Assembly (NCBI GenBank): GCA_025352145.1
Contig: JANXTY010000070.1
Location: 1 to 64,000 of the forward strand
Length of the DNA stretch: 64,000 nucleotides
Direction of reading: 5' to 3'
DNA from: Oxalobacteraceae bacterium
GTDB taxonomy: Bacteria; Pseudomonadota; Gammaproteobacteria; Burkholderiales; Burkholderiaceae_D
Positions 1 to 10,092 of the stretch are shown here, piece by piece (position 1 is the stretch's first letter; each line of letters begins with the position of its first letter). Under the pieces are notes generated by a model that was not told where the DNA came from, did not search any database, and worked only from the letters and a program-made list of their open reading frames with translations. A program made the translations under genes and the position numbers.

Positions 1-142
1 GATTTGGTCAATTGCGCCACGCAAAAGACGAGAGTAGACGCTATTTGTCAAAAGTTTACAAGTGCCGTTGTAAGTCACTGAAAGTAAACGACATTTTCGA
101 GCGCCGCCACAGCGCGGTCAGACTTGTGTATAACGAGGTGCA

Positions 143-751
143 TTAGAGCCAACCTTTGTCATGCGCAATGCGGCCAGCTTCGATTCGATTTCCGGCACCC
201 AGTTTGCTCATCGCTTCCGACAAATAATTGCGCACTGTCCCCTCCGACAAGAACAACATCTCGGCAATCTCGCCCGAGCTTTTCCCTTGCCCCGCAAGAC
301 GCAAAACTTGCCGCTCACGCTCAGTCAGGGGATCGGCTTCGCTCCACGCGTCAACCGCCAACTGTGGATCTATGACACGGCCACCTGCATGAACCTTGCG
401 AATCGCAGCGGCCAACGATTCCGATGGCGCGTCTTTTAGTAAATAACCGTTTACACCAGCATCAAGAGCGCGCCGCAAATAGCCGCTGCGGGCAAATGTA
501 GTCAGGACAATGATGCGTGTTTTATTATTCCATGCACGCACCTGTTGTGCCAGTTCCAGCCCAGTCATCTGCGGCATCTCGATGTCAGTCAATACAATAT
601 CCGGCGCACCTATTTTTATCTGCGCCAACGCATCCTTGCCATTACACGCCAATCCGACGATCTTGAAATCTTCCTCCATCGACAGCAATGCGGCAAGTGC
701 GCCCAGAACCATCGACTGGTCCTCTGCAATCAATATGTTAATGACGGACAT
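143..751 (-). CDS. NarL/FixJ-family response regulator (DesR-like)
   Basis: A 202-residue two-component response regulator. An N-terminal receiver domain (about 1-120) carries the acidic pair E10-D11, the predicted phospho-acceptor D56 in VLTDIEMP, T84 and K106 in YLLKD. A C-terminal LuxR-type helix-turn-helix (about 138-200) contains LTERERQVL and a GTVRNYLSEAMSKLGA recognition region. The histidine kinase gene ends 8 bp upstream on the same strand, so the two form an operon and a cognate pair. The closest named type is DesR of the DesK/DesR membrane-fluidity system, but the regulated genes are not visible here. The first 142 bases of the window, beyond its stop codon, show no gene. Confidence 0.93.
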   Translation of the reverse strand: MSVINILIAEDQSMVLGALAALLSMEEDFKIVGLACNGKDALAQIKIGAPDIVLTDIEMPQMTGLELAQQVRAWNNKTRIIVLTTFARSGYLRRALDAGVNGYLLKDAPSESLAAAIRKVHAGGRVIDPQLAVDAWSEADPLTERERQVLRLAGQGKSSGEIAEMLFLSEGTVRNYLSEAMSKLGAGNRIEAGRIAHDKGWL

Positions 752-759
752 CTTGGTAC

Positions 760-1845
760 CTAGGTGGTTATTTGACGAGGGAGGGACAACGTTATCCGTA
801 AGCCAGGCTGAGCGGACAGTAAACTCAATTTTCCGCCTATAAACTCCACTCTTTCCCGCATACCTTTTAGTCCGTTCCCGGCAGGTGCCGCTAAAACACC
901 GACACCATTATCCTCAATGTTGAGGTAGATCGTATCTTGCCCCTGATGGAGCATGATTCGACATCGGCTTGCATGTGCGTGGCGCACAATATTAGTCACC
1001 GCTTCACGCAAGACCAACGAAAGCACGTTCTCCATTTGGGGAGATAAACTCAGGGGTTCAACATCGACATCCAGAGCGACGCCACTGGTGGAGAGAATTT
1101 TTTGCGCTTGCGCTAATTCAAATATCCACCCTGTACTGCGATAGCCAGTAATGGCTTCGCGCACTTGCTGAAGCGTTTCGCGGGCGGCAACCTCGACCTC
1201 ATGCATCTCTCTTTCTGCTGCTGTGGGATCGCGTCGAATGAGTTTTTGAGCGAGTTCGCTTTTGAGTGTGATCATAGATAAAGTATGGCCCAACACATCG
1301 TGCAGATCACGTGCGATGCGTTCGCGTTCCGCAATCTTGGTCATGTGCTCGACCTCCTCCTGTTTGCGCAACAAATGGCTGCGCGCACGTCCAATCTCAC
1401 TAAAATAAAGGACCGGGCCTCCAACGACAATGGGAAAAATTATGGCAGACAACCAAAAATCAATGCGTAGGTGAAACGTAAAAGTAGTCAAGATCGCCAG
1501 CATAACGTTGACGGCGATAAGTGCAATGCCTTCACGAGTGCGACCAAACCCACCGCCAGAACAAGCGCTGTATACAAAAAATACAGAGGCGCCGAAATTG
1601 CTCGGCGCTGCAATCACACCCAGTGCCGTAATCATAAGCGCGTTGCGCCATAGCGCAGCACCTGTCAACCAATAACCACGGAAATTGAGGGCCAAAAAAA
1701 CCACCACAATGGCGATGGCAATGCAGCTTTTATAGAGGGTGGGAGGCCGGATAAAAAGAGGGACAATGAAATAACCGAGATAAATCAGCCAGAAATAAGG
1801 CGACTTACCAATTTCCGGATTATCCGGTAGCAGTTGAATACGCAT
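760..1845 (-). CDS. Sensor histidine kinase, HisKA_3 type (DesK-like)
   Basis: An integral-membrane sensor kinase of 361 residues. Several hydrophobic segments fill the first 150 residues. A dimerisation/phosphotransfer helix follows, with the HisKA_3 motif ERIARDLHDVLGH and its phospho-accepting His. A C-terminal HATPase domain has the N box (LREAVTNIVRHAHA) and the G box (DNGVGV, NGLKGM). It should phosphorylate the response regulator encoded 8 bp downstream. An in-frame start 48 bp further upstream exists, but the ATG at 1845 has a GGAG 7-10 bases before it and gives a normal N-terminus. The signal is unknown; the family senses membrane state or small lipophilic compounds. Confidence 0.92.
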   Translation of the reverse strand: MRIQLLPDNPEIGKSPYFWLIYLGYFIVPLFIRPPTLYKSCIAIAIVVVFLALNFRGYWLTGAALWRNALMITALGVIAAPSNFGASVFFVYSACSGGGFGRTREGIALIAVNVMLAILTTFTFHLRIDFWLSAIIFPIVVGGPVLYFSEIGRARSHLLRKQEEVEHMTKIAERERIARDLHDVLGHTLSMITLKSELAQKLIRRDPTAAEREMHEVEVAARETLQQVREAITGYRSTGWIFELAQAQKILSTSGVALDVDVEPLSLSPQMENVLSLVLREAVTNIVRHAHASRCRIMLHQGQDTIYLNIEDNGVGVLAAPAGNGLKGMRERVEFIGGKLSLLSAQPGLRITLSLPRQITT

Positions 1846-1941
1846 ATAAATATCTCCAAGCCAGAAGCATAGCAGCAGTGAATGGCGTGGCACGCAGTGC
1901 CTTTGACAAATTTTCTCAAATTTATTATTTACCGTAATAGC

Positions 1942-1965
1942 GGCTCCGCCAATTTTGGCGGAGCC
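1942..1965. terminator. GC-rich inverted repeat downstream of the TPR gene
   Basis: A perfect 11-bp inverted repeat (GGCTCCGCCAA / TTGGCGGAGCC) with a 2-base centre lies between the TPR gene end and the kinase start. No U-tract follows directly on either strand, so it may be a transcript-end hairpin rather than a classic intrinsic terminator. Confidence 0.4.
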
Positions 1966-2040
1966 ATCTACCCAATAGTTTCCTGCCTCGTCGCGCTTAA
2001 CGAGTCTGAGCCGGGCTCCAACTAAAAACGTAGAAAGTCA

Positions 2041-2784
2041 TTATTGTTTGCCCATTTCAGCCAGCAAATGTTTCGCCCAGCCACGCTCTGGAGAAATGCT
2101 CAGCGCTTGCTCAAAACTTGCACGCGCTTCGGCTGCATGACCGTCTGATTTCAAGGCGATGCCGCGCCAAATGTAAGCATCGTCCAATCCCCAGTTTTGG
2201 GCGTTATAACTCGTCTGTTGGAAACGAACGATGGCAGCGTTAATCGCAGCGATCCCTTCCTCACGATCGCCACCCAATAGTGGAGGCGTATATAACTTAC
2301 CTACCCCTTTGAACAAAAGCACGCGCGGGTTGGCAGGTGCCAGTTTTTCAGCTTTAGCAATGGCAATACCCGATTTGATTCCGAGTATTGGCCCCTTGAT
2401 CGGACTTAAATTAATTTTTATGCCGTATACCGTGGACAATAACGCCAACGATTCCGCTTGGTATTTCGTGTCCTGCTCACTAAGCGCTTTCAGATTATTT
2501 TCGGCGCGGTCAAGGGCAGCATTGGTAATGTCCCGATATTTCGGCAAGTTTTTCATACCTGTGGTCGCCAGACGATAATCCGCATACGCTGCGGCATACA
2601 TTGCTTCAGGATTGTTGCTGACAGCAAGCGCCTGCAATTGCTTGCTAATCTCTTGCAAGGTCGCGATTTCGCTGTGCCAATTGGCGATCTGGATACGATC
2701 ATAATAGGTTTGCATCGTATCAGCCTGAGCAGCCAAAGGGCAAGCCAAGGTAAGAGCAAGTACTGCTGGGAAAAATAGTTTCAT
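2041..2784 (-). CDS. Secreted tetratricopeptide-like protein
   Basis: A 247-residue protein with a clear Sec signal peptide (MKLFFPAVLALTLACPLAAQ-AD). The mature part is helical and repeat-like: NPEAMYAAAYADYRLA, AKAEKLAPANPRVLLFKGVG and AEARASFEQALSISPERGWA are typical TPR helices. The start at 2784 was chosen over an upstream in-frame Met because AAGGAG lies 6 bases before it and the signal peptide begins there. It is probably periplasmic. No enzymatic motif is seen and the role is unknown. It stands apart from the kinase gene (about 195 bp with a hairpin between), so a shared operon is doubtful. Confidence 0.82.
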   Translation of the reverse strand: MKLFFPAVLALTLACPLAAQADTMQTYYDRIQIANWHSEIATLQEISKQLQALAVSNNPEAMYAAAYADYRLATTGMKNLPKYRDITNAALDRAENNLKALSEQDTKYQAESLALLSTVYGIKINLSPIKGPILGIKSGIAIAKAEKLAPANPRVLLFKGVGKLYTPPLLGGDREEGIAAINAAIVRFQQTSYNAQNWGLDDAYIWRGIALKSDGHAAEARASFEQALSISPERGWAKHLLAEMGKQ

Positions 2785-3111
2785 GATGATCTCCTTGAAT
2801 GTGCGAAAGTGCACAGGAATCATTTTCATCAAAGACGAAGAATCGCAGTAGTGTGCAATCTCAGGACTTATGGATGACATTTGTCATAAGCGAGCGGCGA
2901 AATTCAAGTTCTCCCAACAAGGGTGTCGCGCTGCAAGAGGAAGACGAGCCCTATATCGACAACGCTGGCCGGTTCCACCTGAGGACAAAAAACATAACGG
3001 CAAGCGCGGCCCGGGTACAAATTGAAATGCGGGCAGGGCGCACTTACTATTGCATGAACGAGGGGACAACACTCAGACCGTAGACCTGGAGAATTATCAG
3101 GGCTCACCCTA
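2785..3111. other. Intergenic region, no gene seen
   Basis: This 327-bp spacer separates the TPR gene and lpxR, both on the minus strand. Short open frames on both strands look like noise: no ribosome sites, and cysteine- and arginine-rich translations. It should hold the TPR gene promoter, but no convincing -35/-10 pair could be picked. Confidence 0.5.
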
Positions 3112-4053
3112 TCAAGGTGAATAAGCGATTTGAACCCGCGCGAAACTTTGCGCGCCAATCGCATTCGACAAACCAACAATCTCATTACCCCGTCGTACAA
3201 TAGAGGCCCTGAGGCCATAAGGCCCATCATTCCAGACTACACCCATTTCCAGCTCGCCCACCAGCGGCTTCGGCTTAACTGTATGCGGGTTGCGATCAGA
3301 AAAATAGCCTCCTTGCAAAGAAGCGTTATAAGCAACGGCGCGTACGTCGGCCCTAAAAAGGCCATGCAAAGTCGTCTGCTCCGGCAATACATTTAATGTG
3401 CCAAAGCGTAAGGTGACACCGCCCATGACATCCGTCGCTATATTGCCGAAACGGCCCTGTACGCTTGGTATCAAATCGATCCAGGCTACGGGTGCCCAGC
3501 GTGGCCACGCGACATCGCCATACACTATAAGGCCCGCTTCATTTTTGACCTGACTACCCCAGCCTCGCGGTAATTTTTGTTGCAACAAACGATGCAAATG
3601 AATTTGCGTCCATTCGCCTCCGGCACAAGGGCCGAGACACCCGAGGTCGACGCCTAATTTCAATCGACTGCCATCCGCATGAAGCGTTTCCTTAAAAAAT
3701 CCGCCATAGAGCCAACCCGCATAAGGATGGTCATGCGGACTAATCTCCGCAGGTACTAACTGGGTGCTGGATGCCGTATACAGATCCTGCCCGAGACGCC
3801 AACCGTAATGGATCGATTGCCCTGGGGCCCCTAAGGAAGATTGATGGGTGTAGCGCATTCCGGCGGTATAAAACCGGTCGTCTCGGCGCAATAACATACT
3901 ATCGTTATCGATATCCACGACATGCGTCGTTTTTCCTTCGGATATCGCCTTCTGAAAATCCGCATACGCCTCAGCTAAAGACAATGCATATGCAGGGGTC
4001 AGTGCACCAATCAAACAAGCCGAGGCACACCACCTCAAAAAATAATGTGGCAT
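3112..4053 (-). CDS. lpxR: Lipid A deacylase LpxR family protein (DUF2219)
   Basis: A 313-residue outer-membrane beta-barrel with a signal peptide (cleavage after about residue 23, TPAYA-LS). LpxR enzymes remove the 3'-acyloxyacyl group from lipid A at the outer leaflet. Family signatures are present: DNDSMLLRRDDRFYTAGMRY near the N-terminus (active-site N/D and substrate-contacting residues in Salmonella LpxR), GQDLYT, HPYAGWLYG, and the late-strand LEMGVVWNDGPYGLRASIVRR, which is followed by a conserved-looking terminal strand. The start lies 6 bp after the hydrolase stop codon, so it is probably the last gene of the lolC-lolD-tatD-comEC-hydrolase run. Confidence 0.88.
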   Translation of the reverse strand: MPHYFLRWCASACLIGALTPAYALSLAEAYADFQKAISEGKTTHVVDIDNDSMLLRRDDRFYTAGMRYTHQSSLGAPGQSIHYGWRLGQDLYTASSTQLVPAEISPHDHPYAGWLYGGFFKETLHADGSRLKLGVDLGCLGPCAGGEWTQIHLHRLLQQKLPRGWGSQVKNEAGLIVYGDVAWPRWAPVAWIDLIPSVQGRFGNIATDVMGGVTLRFGTLNVLPEQTTLHGLFRADVRAVAYNASLQGGYFSDRNPHTVKPKPLVGELEMGVVWNDGPYGLRASIVRRGNEIVGLSNAIGAQSFARVQIAYSP

Positions 4054-4059
4054 AAATAA

Positions 4060-4860
4060 TTATCCCGATTTAAGGAGTGTTTGAATCATCTCATGCGTCG
4101 CTTGTGCGGCCAAAGCAGGCGATTCCATTGGAAATAAATGTCCACCTGGGATCACTCGAAAATACCCCCCGACAAGGCGCCGGGTAGCACGCAATCCGGC
4201 ACGACGACATTCCAGCGAGTCAGCACCACCAAGAAAGCCGGCAGGTACAGGAAAACGACCACGTAATATTCTACCTAGATGGTGGGGCAAACTCCGATAT
4301 ACCGCCGTTTCAATTTCACGCGTGAATCGTAGCGTTACCCCCTCTTTATCCGGCACCAATCCCTGCTCAATATAATCGCGCAAAACCTCCGGTGGCCAGT
4401 TTGCAAATAGGGCCTTGGACGAAAAATGCCGATGCGCCGCCTCACTATCGGACCAATCCTTACGTCGCTTGACTGAAAACTTCGCAGGCGAAAATCTTTC
4501 ATCGAGGCCAAAAAATTTGGTGGTGCGTAGCAGTACCGCTCTCCATCCCGCCACCACAGGCGCATCGAGCAAGACCACACAACGCACCAGATCAGGCCTT
4601 GTTTCTGCCACCATCAAGCTAAGAAAACCGCCCATCGAATGACCAACCAAAACGACCGGTTCGTGATAATGCGCTACCAATTCGGCGATCAACTCTCCCA
4701 TCAATGCATGCCAGCCGTTACGTACCGGATATTGTGGATTGTGTGCATGCATAGCGAGCGCACGAACATCGTAATGGTGTCGCAAATAAGAAAAAAATAC
4801 GCGATAAGTACCCGCCGGAAAACTATTTCCGTGAACGAAATGAATAATTGTCTGAGTCAT
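4060..4860 (-). CDS. Alpha/beta-fold hydrolase
   Basis: A 266-residue cytoplasmic alpha/beta hydrolase. Visible features are the oxyanion-hole HG (IIHFVHGNSF, H10-G11), the nucleophile elbow GHSMGG with Ser75, and a C-terminal catalytic His in PGGHLFPMESP. The acid is probably the Asp in FLGGADSLE. A cap-like insertion (about 105-200) lies between the elbow and the acid. The start codon directly abuts the comEC stop (4861), which implies translational coupling. The substrate cannot be told; esterase, lipase-like and C-C hydrolase activities are all possible. Confidence 0.88.
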   Translation of the reverse strand: MTQTIIHFVHGNSFPAGTYRVFFSYLRHHYDVRALAMHAHNPQYPVRNGWHALMGELIAELVAHYHEPVVLVGHSMGGFLSLMVAETRPDLVRCVVLLDAPVVAGWRAVLLRTTKFFGLDERFSPAKFSVKRRKDWSDSEAAHRHFSSKALFANWPPEVLRDYIEQGLVPDKEGVTLRFTREIETAVYRSLPHHLGRILRGRFPVPAGFLGGADSLECRRAGLRATRRLVGGYFRVIPGGHLFPMESPALAAQATHEMIQTLLKSG

Positions 4861-7326
4861 TTAAGAACTATACCAATAGCGGGCGTGATCACGTCGGTAT
4901 TCCCCCACACGTAGTGTCGCACCAAATTGTAATGTGATCGCACCGGTTTCATCGGTACGCAATCGCTTAATGCCAAGATCGCGGTAACGGGCAAATATTT
5001 CGGGCTTGGGATGATGGTAGCGATTTCGATAACCCACCTGGAATAGTGCGATCTCCGGCTGGACAGCCTGCAGAAAAGGCAGCGTCGAAGACGTGCCGCT
5101 GCCATGATGCGGCGCGAGCAGGACCGTGGCATGTAATTTGTCGGCACTACTCTCCAACAGCTCGGCTTCTTGTACCGCTTCTATATCGCCCGCCAGCAGA
5201 AATGATTGCATGCCGATCATCACCTTTACCGTGCAACTCCGCGCATTCGGCTTCCATTTTTGACTTTCATAACTGACGGCAGTCGGATGCAACATCTCAA
5301 ACTGCGCGCCATCCCATGACCAATGTTGTCCCGCTTCGCAACGGCGATGATGCGGAGCGGCCTTTACAATTGGCGTACTTGGCGCAAGCGAAGACGCAAC
5401 CCATCCGATGCGAATATTTTCCATAATCGATAAAGCACCGCCGGAATGGTCACTATCGTTATGCGAAACAATCAGGGCATCGATGGAATCAATCCCACGT
5501 GCTTTCAAATATGGAAAAATCACGCGACTCCCGCCATCCGATTCAGGAGAATAAAACGGACCGGTATCGTAAAGCAATCGATGCTGCGACGTTTCAATCA
5601 ATAGCGCCATACCCTGCCCGACATCGAACGCCGTAAGCCACACCTCGCCCTCGTTGGGATGAACAGGCGCGTTGATAAGTAAGGGTACCCAGCCAAGCAA
5701 GCCAAGCCAACGCAAGGGCCAACCGCGCGGTGTCAGCATCCACAAAGTACCGAACAACGCGAGACAAAATATCCACCAGGAGGGCATCGGCGCTGCCCAT
5801 ACGGAGAATGAAAATTGACTCAGCCCGTGCAACACCCCCGCCAGATATTCCACCACCGAATGCGCCCACACGAGCAGCCAACCCGAAAGAGGTGCGGGCA
5901 AAATACTACCGAAGAGCGCCAGCGGCGTCACCACAACACTCACCAGCGGAATCGCTATCGCATTGGCAATCGGGCCAACCACAGAAATCTGGCCAAACAA
6001 TAACATCGTCAAGGGCACCAGGCCCAGTGTCACCACGTACTGGGTGTGGATGCCAGCTTTTATCATCGCCATCCAACGCTCTCGACGCGCCCCTTTCTTG
6101 TCCCCAATACCCATCACATCCGTGCGCCGAGTGCGTCCGGCCATCGCATATAAAATCATTGCCACCGCGCCGAAAGACAGCCAAAACCCAGGCCACAACA
6201 CGGCCCACGGATCAAACAGAACCACCACACCGATCGCCAGACACAAGACATGTGACACGCTCGTCAGTCGATCGAACCAAAGCGCTGCCGCGACCACCGA
6301 CAACATATACAAAGTACGCTGTGCCGGTACGCCGAACCCGGCCAACAACACATACATCAATGCGGCAAATGCGCCGGCCAACGCCGCCGCTTTTTGTGCA
6401 GGCAATAGCAAAGGCAATTGAGCACGCGTAAAAAAAGAACGCTGCCACAACGCAAAAACAAGGCGGGCGAATAACCCTGCAATCATCGTGATATGCAGGC
6501 CGGAAATCGAAATCAAATGACCTATGCCAGTACGATTGAACACTTTCCAGTCGGATTGTTCCACTGCACGCTGGTCACCCACGACTAGGGCAACAATCAC
6601 GCCTGCATACTGCCGGTCGGGCAATGCAGTCAAAATACGGTCACGCAACCATGAGCGACCTCGTTCAACCCCATTACCAAAGCGCCAGACGAAAGAATCG
6701 AGGCATTGATTTTTTAGAGATGAGGTTGTATCAGAACGCACATAACCCGTCGCGCGCAAATCCTGCTCCAAGAGCCAGACCTCATAATCAAATCCATTTG
6801 GATTAGCATTGCCATGCGGTCGCTGCAAACGCACCGTGAGCTGCCAGCGCTCGCCAGGTTTGACATCGCCCACGGCTTGCAGTTCTTTTGCGTGAAAAAC
6901 GGAATACCACGAGAGCGCAAGCTTGTGCGGGATGGGAAAAGAATTTTCTTTTTTATCGCCTTCAATTTTTTCTACAGAGCCCAGCACACGCTCCACTAAA
7001 AAATCAAACCGAACGCCTTGTTCAAAGCGATTGGGCAGGCTGTCTATCGTTCCGATCACGGTGACATCCTGGCCCTCTAATGCCTTGGGTAATTCCTCCC
7101 TGAGATAATAATGTGCGAACAGCGAGGCCCATAAAAATCCTGCCAAGGTGCCGAATACAACCAACCAGATGGCGCGAAACGGCTGACGCCACTTGCGCAA
7201 TCTCAAGATTGATCCGACAAGAAGCACAGCGAAAAATAATAACCAGAGACCGCCCGAATCAAGCAAAATCGCCTGATTCTGCAAGCAGGCAATTCCTAAG
7301 ACAAAGCCAAGAATTACGTTACGCAT
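4861..7326 (-). CDS. comEC: DNA internalization competence protein ComEC/Rec2
   Basis: An 821-residue inner-membrane channel for single-stranded DNA entry during natural transformation. Order: N-terminal membrane segments; an OB-like domain (about 60-190, with GQDVTVIGTIDSLPNRF); the Competence transmembrane domain (about 220-500, containing ISGLHITMIAG and FWLSFGAVAMILYA); and a C-terminal metallo-beta-lactamase-like domain (about 560-790) with FDVGQGMALLIE and VSHNDSDHSGG (a HxxxDH-type metal motif near residue 618) and LLAPHHGSGTSS. Length is normal for the family. It overlaps the tatD 3' end by 8 bp. It suggests possible competence, but no other com or pil genes are in the window. Confidence 0.95.
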   Translation of the reverse strand: MRNVILGFVLGIACLQNQAILLDSGGLWLLFFAVLLVGSILRLRKWRQPFRAIWLVVFGTLAGFLWASLFAHYYLREELPKALEGQDVTVIGTIDSLPNRFEQGVRFDFLVERVLGSVEKIEGDKKENSFPIPHKLALSWYSVFHAKELQAVGDVKPGERWQLTVRLQRPHGNANPNGFDYEVWLLEQDLRATGYVRSDTTSSLKNQCLDSFVWRFGNGVERGRSWLRDRILTALPDRQYAGVIVALVVGDQRAVEQSDWKVFNRTGIGHLISISGLHITMIAGLFARLVFALWQRSFFTRAQLPLLLPAQKAAALAGAFAALMYVLLAGFGVPAQRTLYMLSVVAAALWFDRLTSVSHVLCLAIGVVVLFDPWAVLWPGFWLSFGAVAMILYAMAGRTRRTDVMGIGDKKGARRERWMAMIKAGIHTQYVVTLGLVPLTMLLFGQISVVGPIANAIAIPLVSVVVTPLALFGSILPAPLSGWLLVWAHSVVEYLAGVLHGLSQFSFSVWAAPMPSWWIFCLALFGTLWMLTPRGWPLRWLGLLGWVPLLINAPVHPNEGEVWLTAFDVGQGMALLIETSQHRLLYDTGPFYSPESDGGSRVIFPYLKARGIDSIDALIVSHNDSDHSGGALSIMENIRIGWVASSLAPSTPIVKAAPHHRRCEAGQHWSWDGAQFEMLHPTAVSYESQKWKPNARSCTVKVMIGMQSFLLAGDIEAVQEAELLESSADKLHATVLLAPHHGSGTSSTLPFLQAVQPEIALFQVGYRNRYHHPKPEIFARYRDLGIKRLRTDETGAITLQFGATLRVGEYRRDHARYWYSS

Positions 7327-8137
7327 GAACCCCAGTAACTTGATTTAAGCGAGGCAAGACTGCCAACGCATTGGCACAAGTTGCCTGCGCCACAGCATCG
7401 ACAGACAGGCCCCGCAACGCAGCGAGCACAGCACCGATGCGCGGCAATTGCTCTGGGCTATTGCGGTTGGGATACAGCCACATGGGAGAAATATCCGGCG
7501 CGTCGGTTTCCAGCACAATTGCATCCAGCGACAATTGGGTAGCCAGGCGTCTGATTTGTAACGCACGGGGAAACGTCATAGCGCCGCCGAAACCCAACTT
7601 GAAACCCCGCTGGATAAACTCCTGCGCCTGCTGAAAACTGCCGTTAAAAGCGTGGGCAATGCCACGCCCCACTTTGATGCGACGCAAATGCTTAAGCACC
7701 ATGTCTTGCGAGCGGCGTACATGCAGCAACACCGGTAACTCAAAATCGCGTGCGATCTTGAGTTGCTCAACATAAAAATGCGTCTGCTTTTCACGCATGG
7801 CTGGCTCACATAAAGCAGGAATAAAAAAATCCAGGCCAATTTCGCCGATACCAATAAAACGGGGATCACGCAATGCCGCAGGAATAGCACCACGCAAAGA
7901 AAGCAAATCATCTTCATTCGCTTGCGTTACATAGAGGGGATGAACGCCCAAGGTGTAGGCGCAATTGGAATGCTTGCCTGCCAGTTGCGCAACAACTGAA
8001 AAATTACTGCGCTCAACCGCTGGAATCACGATCATCGACACCCCCTGCTCCGCCGCCCCCTGTGCGATGGCACTGCTCTCACCTGCAAATTCATGCGCAT
8101 CGAGATGGCAGTGGGTGTCGATCCAGTTAATCGACAT
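7319..8137 (-). CDS. tatD: TatD family metal-dependent hydrolase
   Basis: A TIM-barrel metallohydrolase of 272 residues, probably a 3'-5' exonuclease or deoxyribonuclease of the TatD/YcfH group. It begins with the canonical WIDTHCHLD metal motif (residues 5-13) and has [29 protein letters not shown] and ETDAPDISP, the remaining conserved metal and acidic positions. The start at 8137 places the first metal motif right after the N-terminus and overlaps the lolD end by 11 bp; an in-frame ATG at 8152 is possible. It lies between lolD and comEC in the same compact run. Confidence 0.93.
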   Translation of the reverse strand: MSINWIDTHCHLDAHEFAGESSAIAQGAAEQGVSMIVIPAVERSNFSVVAQLAGKHSNCAYTLGVHPLYVTQANEDDLLSLRGAIPAALRDPRFIGIGEIGLDFFIPALCEPAMREKQTHFYVEQLKIARDFELPVLLHVRRSQDMVLKHLRRIKVGRGIAHAFNGSFQQAQEFIQRGFKLGFGGAMTFPRALQIRRLATQLSLDAIVLETDAPDISPMWLYPNRNSPEQLPRIGAVLAALRGLSVDAVAQATCANALAVLPRLNQVTGVHA

Positions 8138-8813
8138 AAGGCTGTAAACCATTCTCCGTCAAATGCAATATGCGGTCACAGCGCCGTGCCAATTCAATGT
8201 CGTGCGTCACGATCACAAAAGCAGTACCAAACGTGCGCGATAGTTCCAGCATCAGGTCAAAAATCTGCTGTGCCGTGGCGCGATCCAGGTTACCCGTCGG
8301 CTCATCAGCCAGTACACAAGCTGGCTGCGTCACCAATGCGCGCGCCAATGCCACCCGTTGACGCTCCCCACCGGATAACTCGCCAGGCACGTGTGTAACG
8401 CGATGAGCCAGGCCTACACGCGCCAAAATCGCTTGCGCGACTTCCTGGGCCTGCTTGCGGCCCATGCGCCTGATCATTAAAGGCATAGCCACATTATCCA
8501 GCGCGGAAAATTCCGGTAACAGATGGTGAAACTGATACACGAAACCCAGTGCCGTATTGCGCAAATCGCCACGCGCAGTTTCACTCAGGCTGGCAAAATC
8601 TTTGTCCAACAAACTCACCTTGCCTGTGGTAGGCATATCGAGGCCACCGAGCAAATGCAGCAAAGTCGATTTCCCCGAGCCGGATGCGCCGACGATAGCC
8701 ACGCGCTCGCCCTTGACGACATCGAAATCAATTCCGGCCAACACCTTGACCGAGTAACTTCCTTGGGTAAAGGTTTTTCCCAAATGGTGGCAAGACAACA
8801 CGGCATTGTTCAT
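8127..8813 (-). CDS. lolD: Lipoprotein-releasing ABC transporter ATPase LolD
   Basis: A 228-residue ATPase of the LolCDE-type complex, which extracts outer-membrane lipoproteins from the inner membrane for transfer to LolA. Walker [10 protein letters not shown] spans residues 42-50. It also has the Q-loop region [16 protein letters not shown], the ABC signature [15 protein letters not shown], Walker [13 protein letters not shown] and the switch His in VIVTHD. The ATG at 8813 is preferred because AAGGGCG sits about 9 bases upstream. An ATG at 8834, overlapping the lolC stop, is the alternative. It is transcribed directly after lolC. Confidence 0.95.
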   Translation of the reverse strand: MNNAVLSCHHLGKTFTQGSYSVKVLAGIDFDVVKGERVAIVGASGSGKSTLLHLLGGLDMPTTGKVSLLDKDFASLSETARGDLRNTALGFVYQFHHLLPEFSALDNVAMPLMIRRMGRKQAQEVAQAILARVGLAHRVTHVPGELSGGERQRVALARALVTQPACVLADEPTGNLDRATAQQIFDLMLELSRTFGTAFVIVTHDIELARRCDRILHLTENGLQPYVD

Positions 8814-8826
8814 ATCGGTTACGCCC

Positions 8827-10092
8827 TTATTCATAACGCAGCGCCTCCGCCGGTTTAACACGCGCAGCCCACCAACTAGGATACAACGTAGCCAGAAAAG
8901 CCAAGGCAATCGCGACACCACCTATCATTCCCACATCCGACCAGCGCAAATCCGATGGCATGGTGCTTAGAACGTATATTTCCTTGGATAAAATCTGTAT
9001 CCCCAACAAATGTTCGATAAAAGGCACGATGACATCGATATTGAGCGAAATCAACGCCCCTGTCCCAATCCCTAAAGTGGTTCCCACCAATCCGACCACA
9101 GCCCCTTGCACCATAAATATTTTCATGATCGAGGAAGGCGATGCACCCAATGTACGCAGAATCGCGATGTCGGCCTGCTTCTCAGTGACCGTCATCACCA
9201 GCGTGGACACCAGATTAAATGCGGCAACCGCAATGATTAAGGTGAGCACAATGAACATCATGCGTTTTTCGGTTTGCACTGCTGCAAACCACGTGCGGTT
9301 TAACTGCGACCAATCCCGAATCATCCTATCGCCGGAAAGAGTCCTGGCCAGTTCAAGCGCCACTTGTGGCGCGCGCAACATGTCCTGGATGCGCAAACGG
9401 TAACCCGAAGGTCCGTCTAACCGAAACATTTTTTCGGCATCCGACAGATGAATGAAAGCAAAGGTTGAATCAAATTCGTAATGTCCTGCCTCAAAAATTC
9501 CCACTACCGTAAATTGTTTGAGACGCGGAATCACACCGGCTGGAGTGACTTGACCTTGAGGCGACAGCATCGTTACTTTATCCCCCAATTGAGCGTGCAA
9601 AGCACGAGCCAATTCCCTGCCCAGAACCACATTAAATTCACCCGCCTTGAGCGCATTAAAACTACCCAGCTTAACCTGAGCGGCCACATCGGAAACCTGC
9701 GGTTCTTTTTCCGGCAACACGCCTCGCACCACCGCACCACGCAACGCATCGTCCCGCGTTAACATCACTTGCGCTTCCGTGAAAGGCGCTGCACCAGTCA
9801 CTTCCTTATTCAGCAATGCTTCTTTGGCGGAAGCCTGCCAATCCGGCATAACGCCACGAGCATCAAAAATTTCGATATGTGCCAGCACCGACAACATGTG
9901 ATCGCGTACATCTTTTTGGAAGCCGTTCATCACCGACAACACAATAATCGGCGCGGCGACCCCTAAACCAATGCCCAAGATCGAGATCAACGAAATAAAT
10001 GAAATAAAACTATTGCGGCCACTACGCCGCCCGGCACGGGTATAACGCAGACCGACCAGCCATTCGAAAGGGAGATTTTTAATGAGGCTCAT
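8827..10092 (-). CDS. lolC: Lipoprotein-releasing system transmembrane protein LolC/LolE
   Basis: A 421-residue MacB/FtsX-type permease. An N-terminal membrane helix is preceded by the family start [16 protein letters not shown] large periplasmic domain (about 50-270) follows, then three C-terminal helices containing [25 protein letters not shown], written here in part only, which is the coupling-helix region. It pairs with LolD; many betaproteobacteria use one such permease for both positions. The start at 10092 matches the conserved N-terminus; a 20-residue in-frame extension to 10152 looks non-native. A perfect 12-bp tandem duplication (10091-10114) lies across the start codon, and no good Shine-Dalgarno is visible. 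Confidence 0.93.
   Translation of the reverse strand: MSLIKNLPFEWLVGLRYTRAGRRSGRNSFISFISLISILGIGLGVAAPIIVLSVMNGFQKDVRDHMLSVLAHIEIFDARGVMPDWQASAKEALLNKEVTGAAPFTEAQVMLTRDDALRGAVVRGVLPEKEPQVSDVAAQVKLGSFNALKAGEFNVVLGRELARALHAQLGDKVTMLSPQGQVTPAGVIPRLKQFTVVGIFEAGHYEFDSTFAFIHLSDAEKMFRLDGPSGYRLRIQDMLRAPQVALELARTLSGDRMIRDWSQLNRTWFAAVQTEKRMMFIVLTLIIAVAAFNLVSTLVMTVTEKQADIAILRTLGASPSSIMKIFMVQGAVVGLVGTTLGIGTGALISLNIDVIVPFIEHLLGIQILSKEIYVLSTMPSDLRWSDVGMIGGVAIALAFLATLYPSWWAARVKPAEALRYE

Noticed and set aside
5730-6448. Long plus- and minus-frame ORFs inside comEC, including one of 233 codons
   Set aside because: Antisense or shifted frames of the conserved comEC gene; translations are low-complexity Arg/Pro/Thr-rich.
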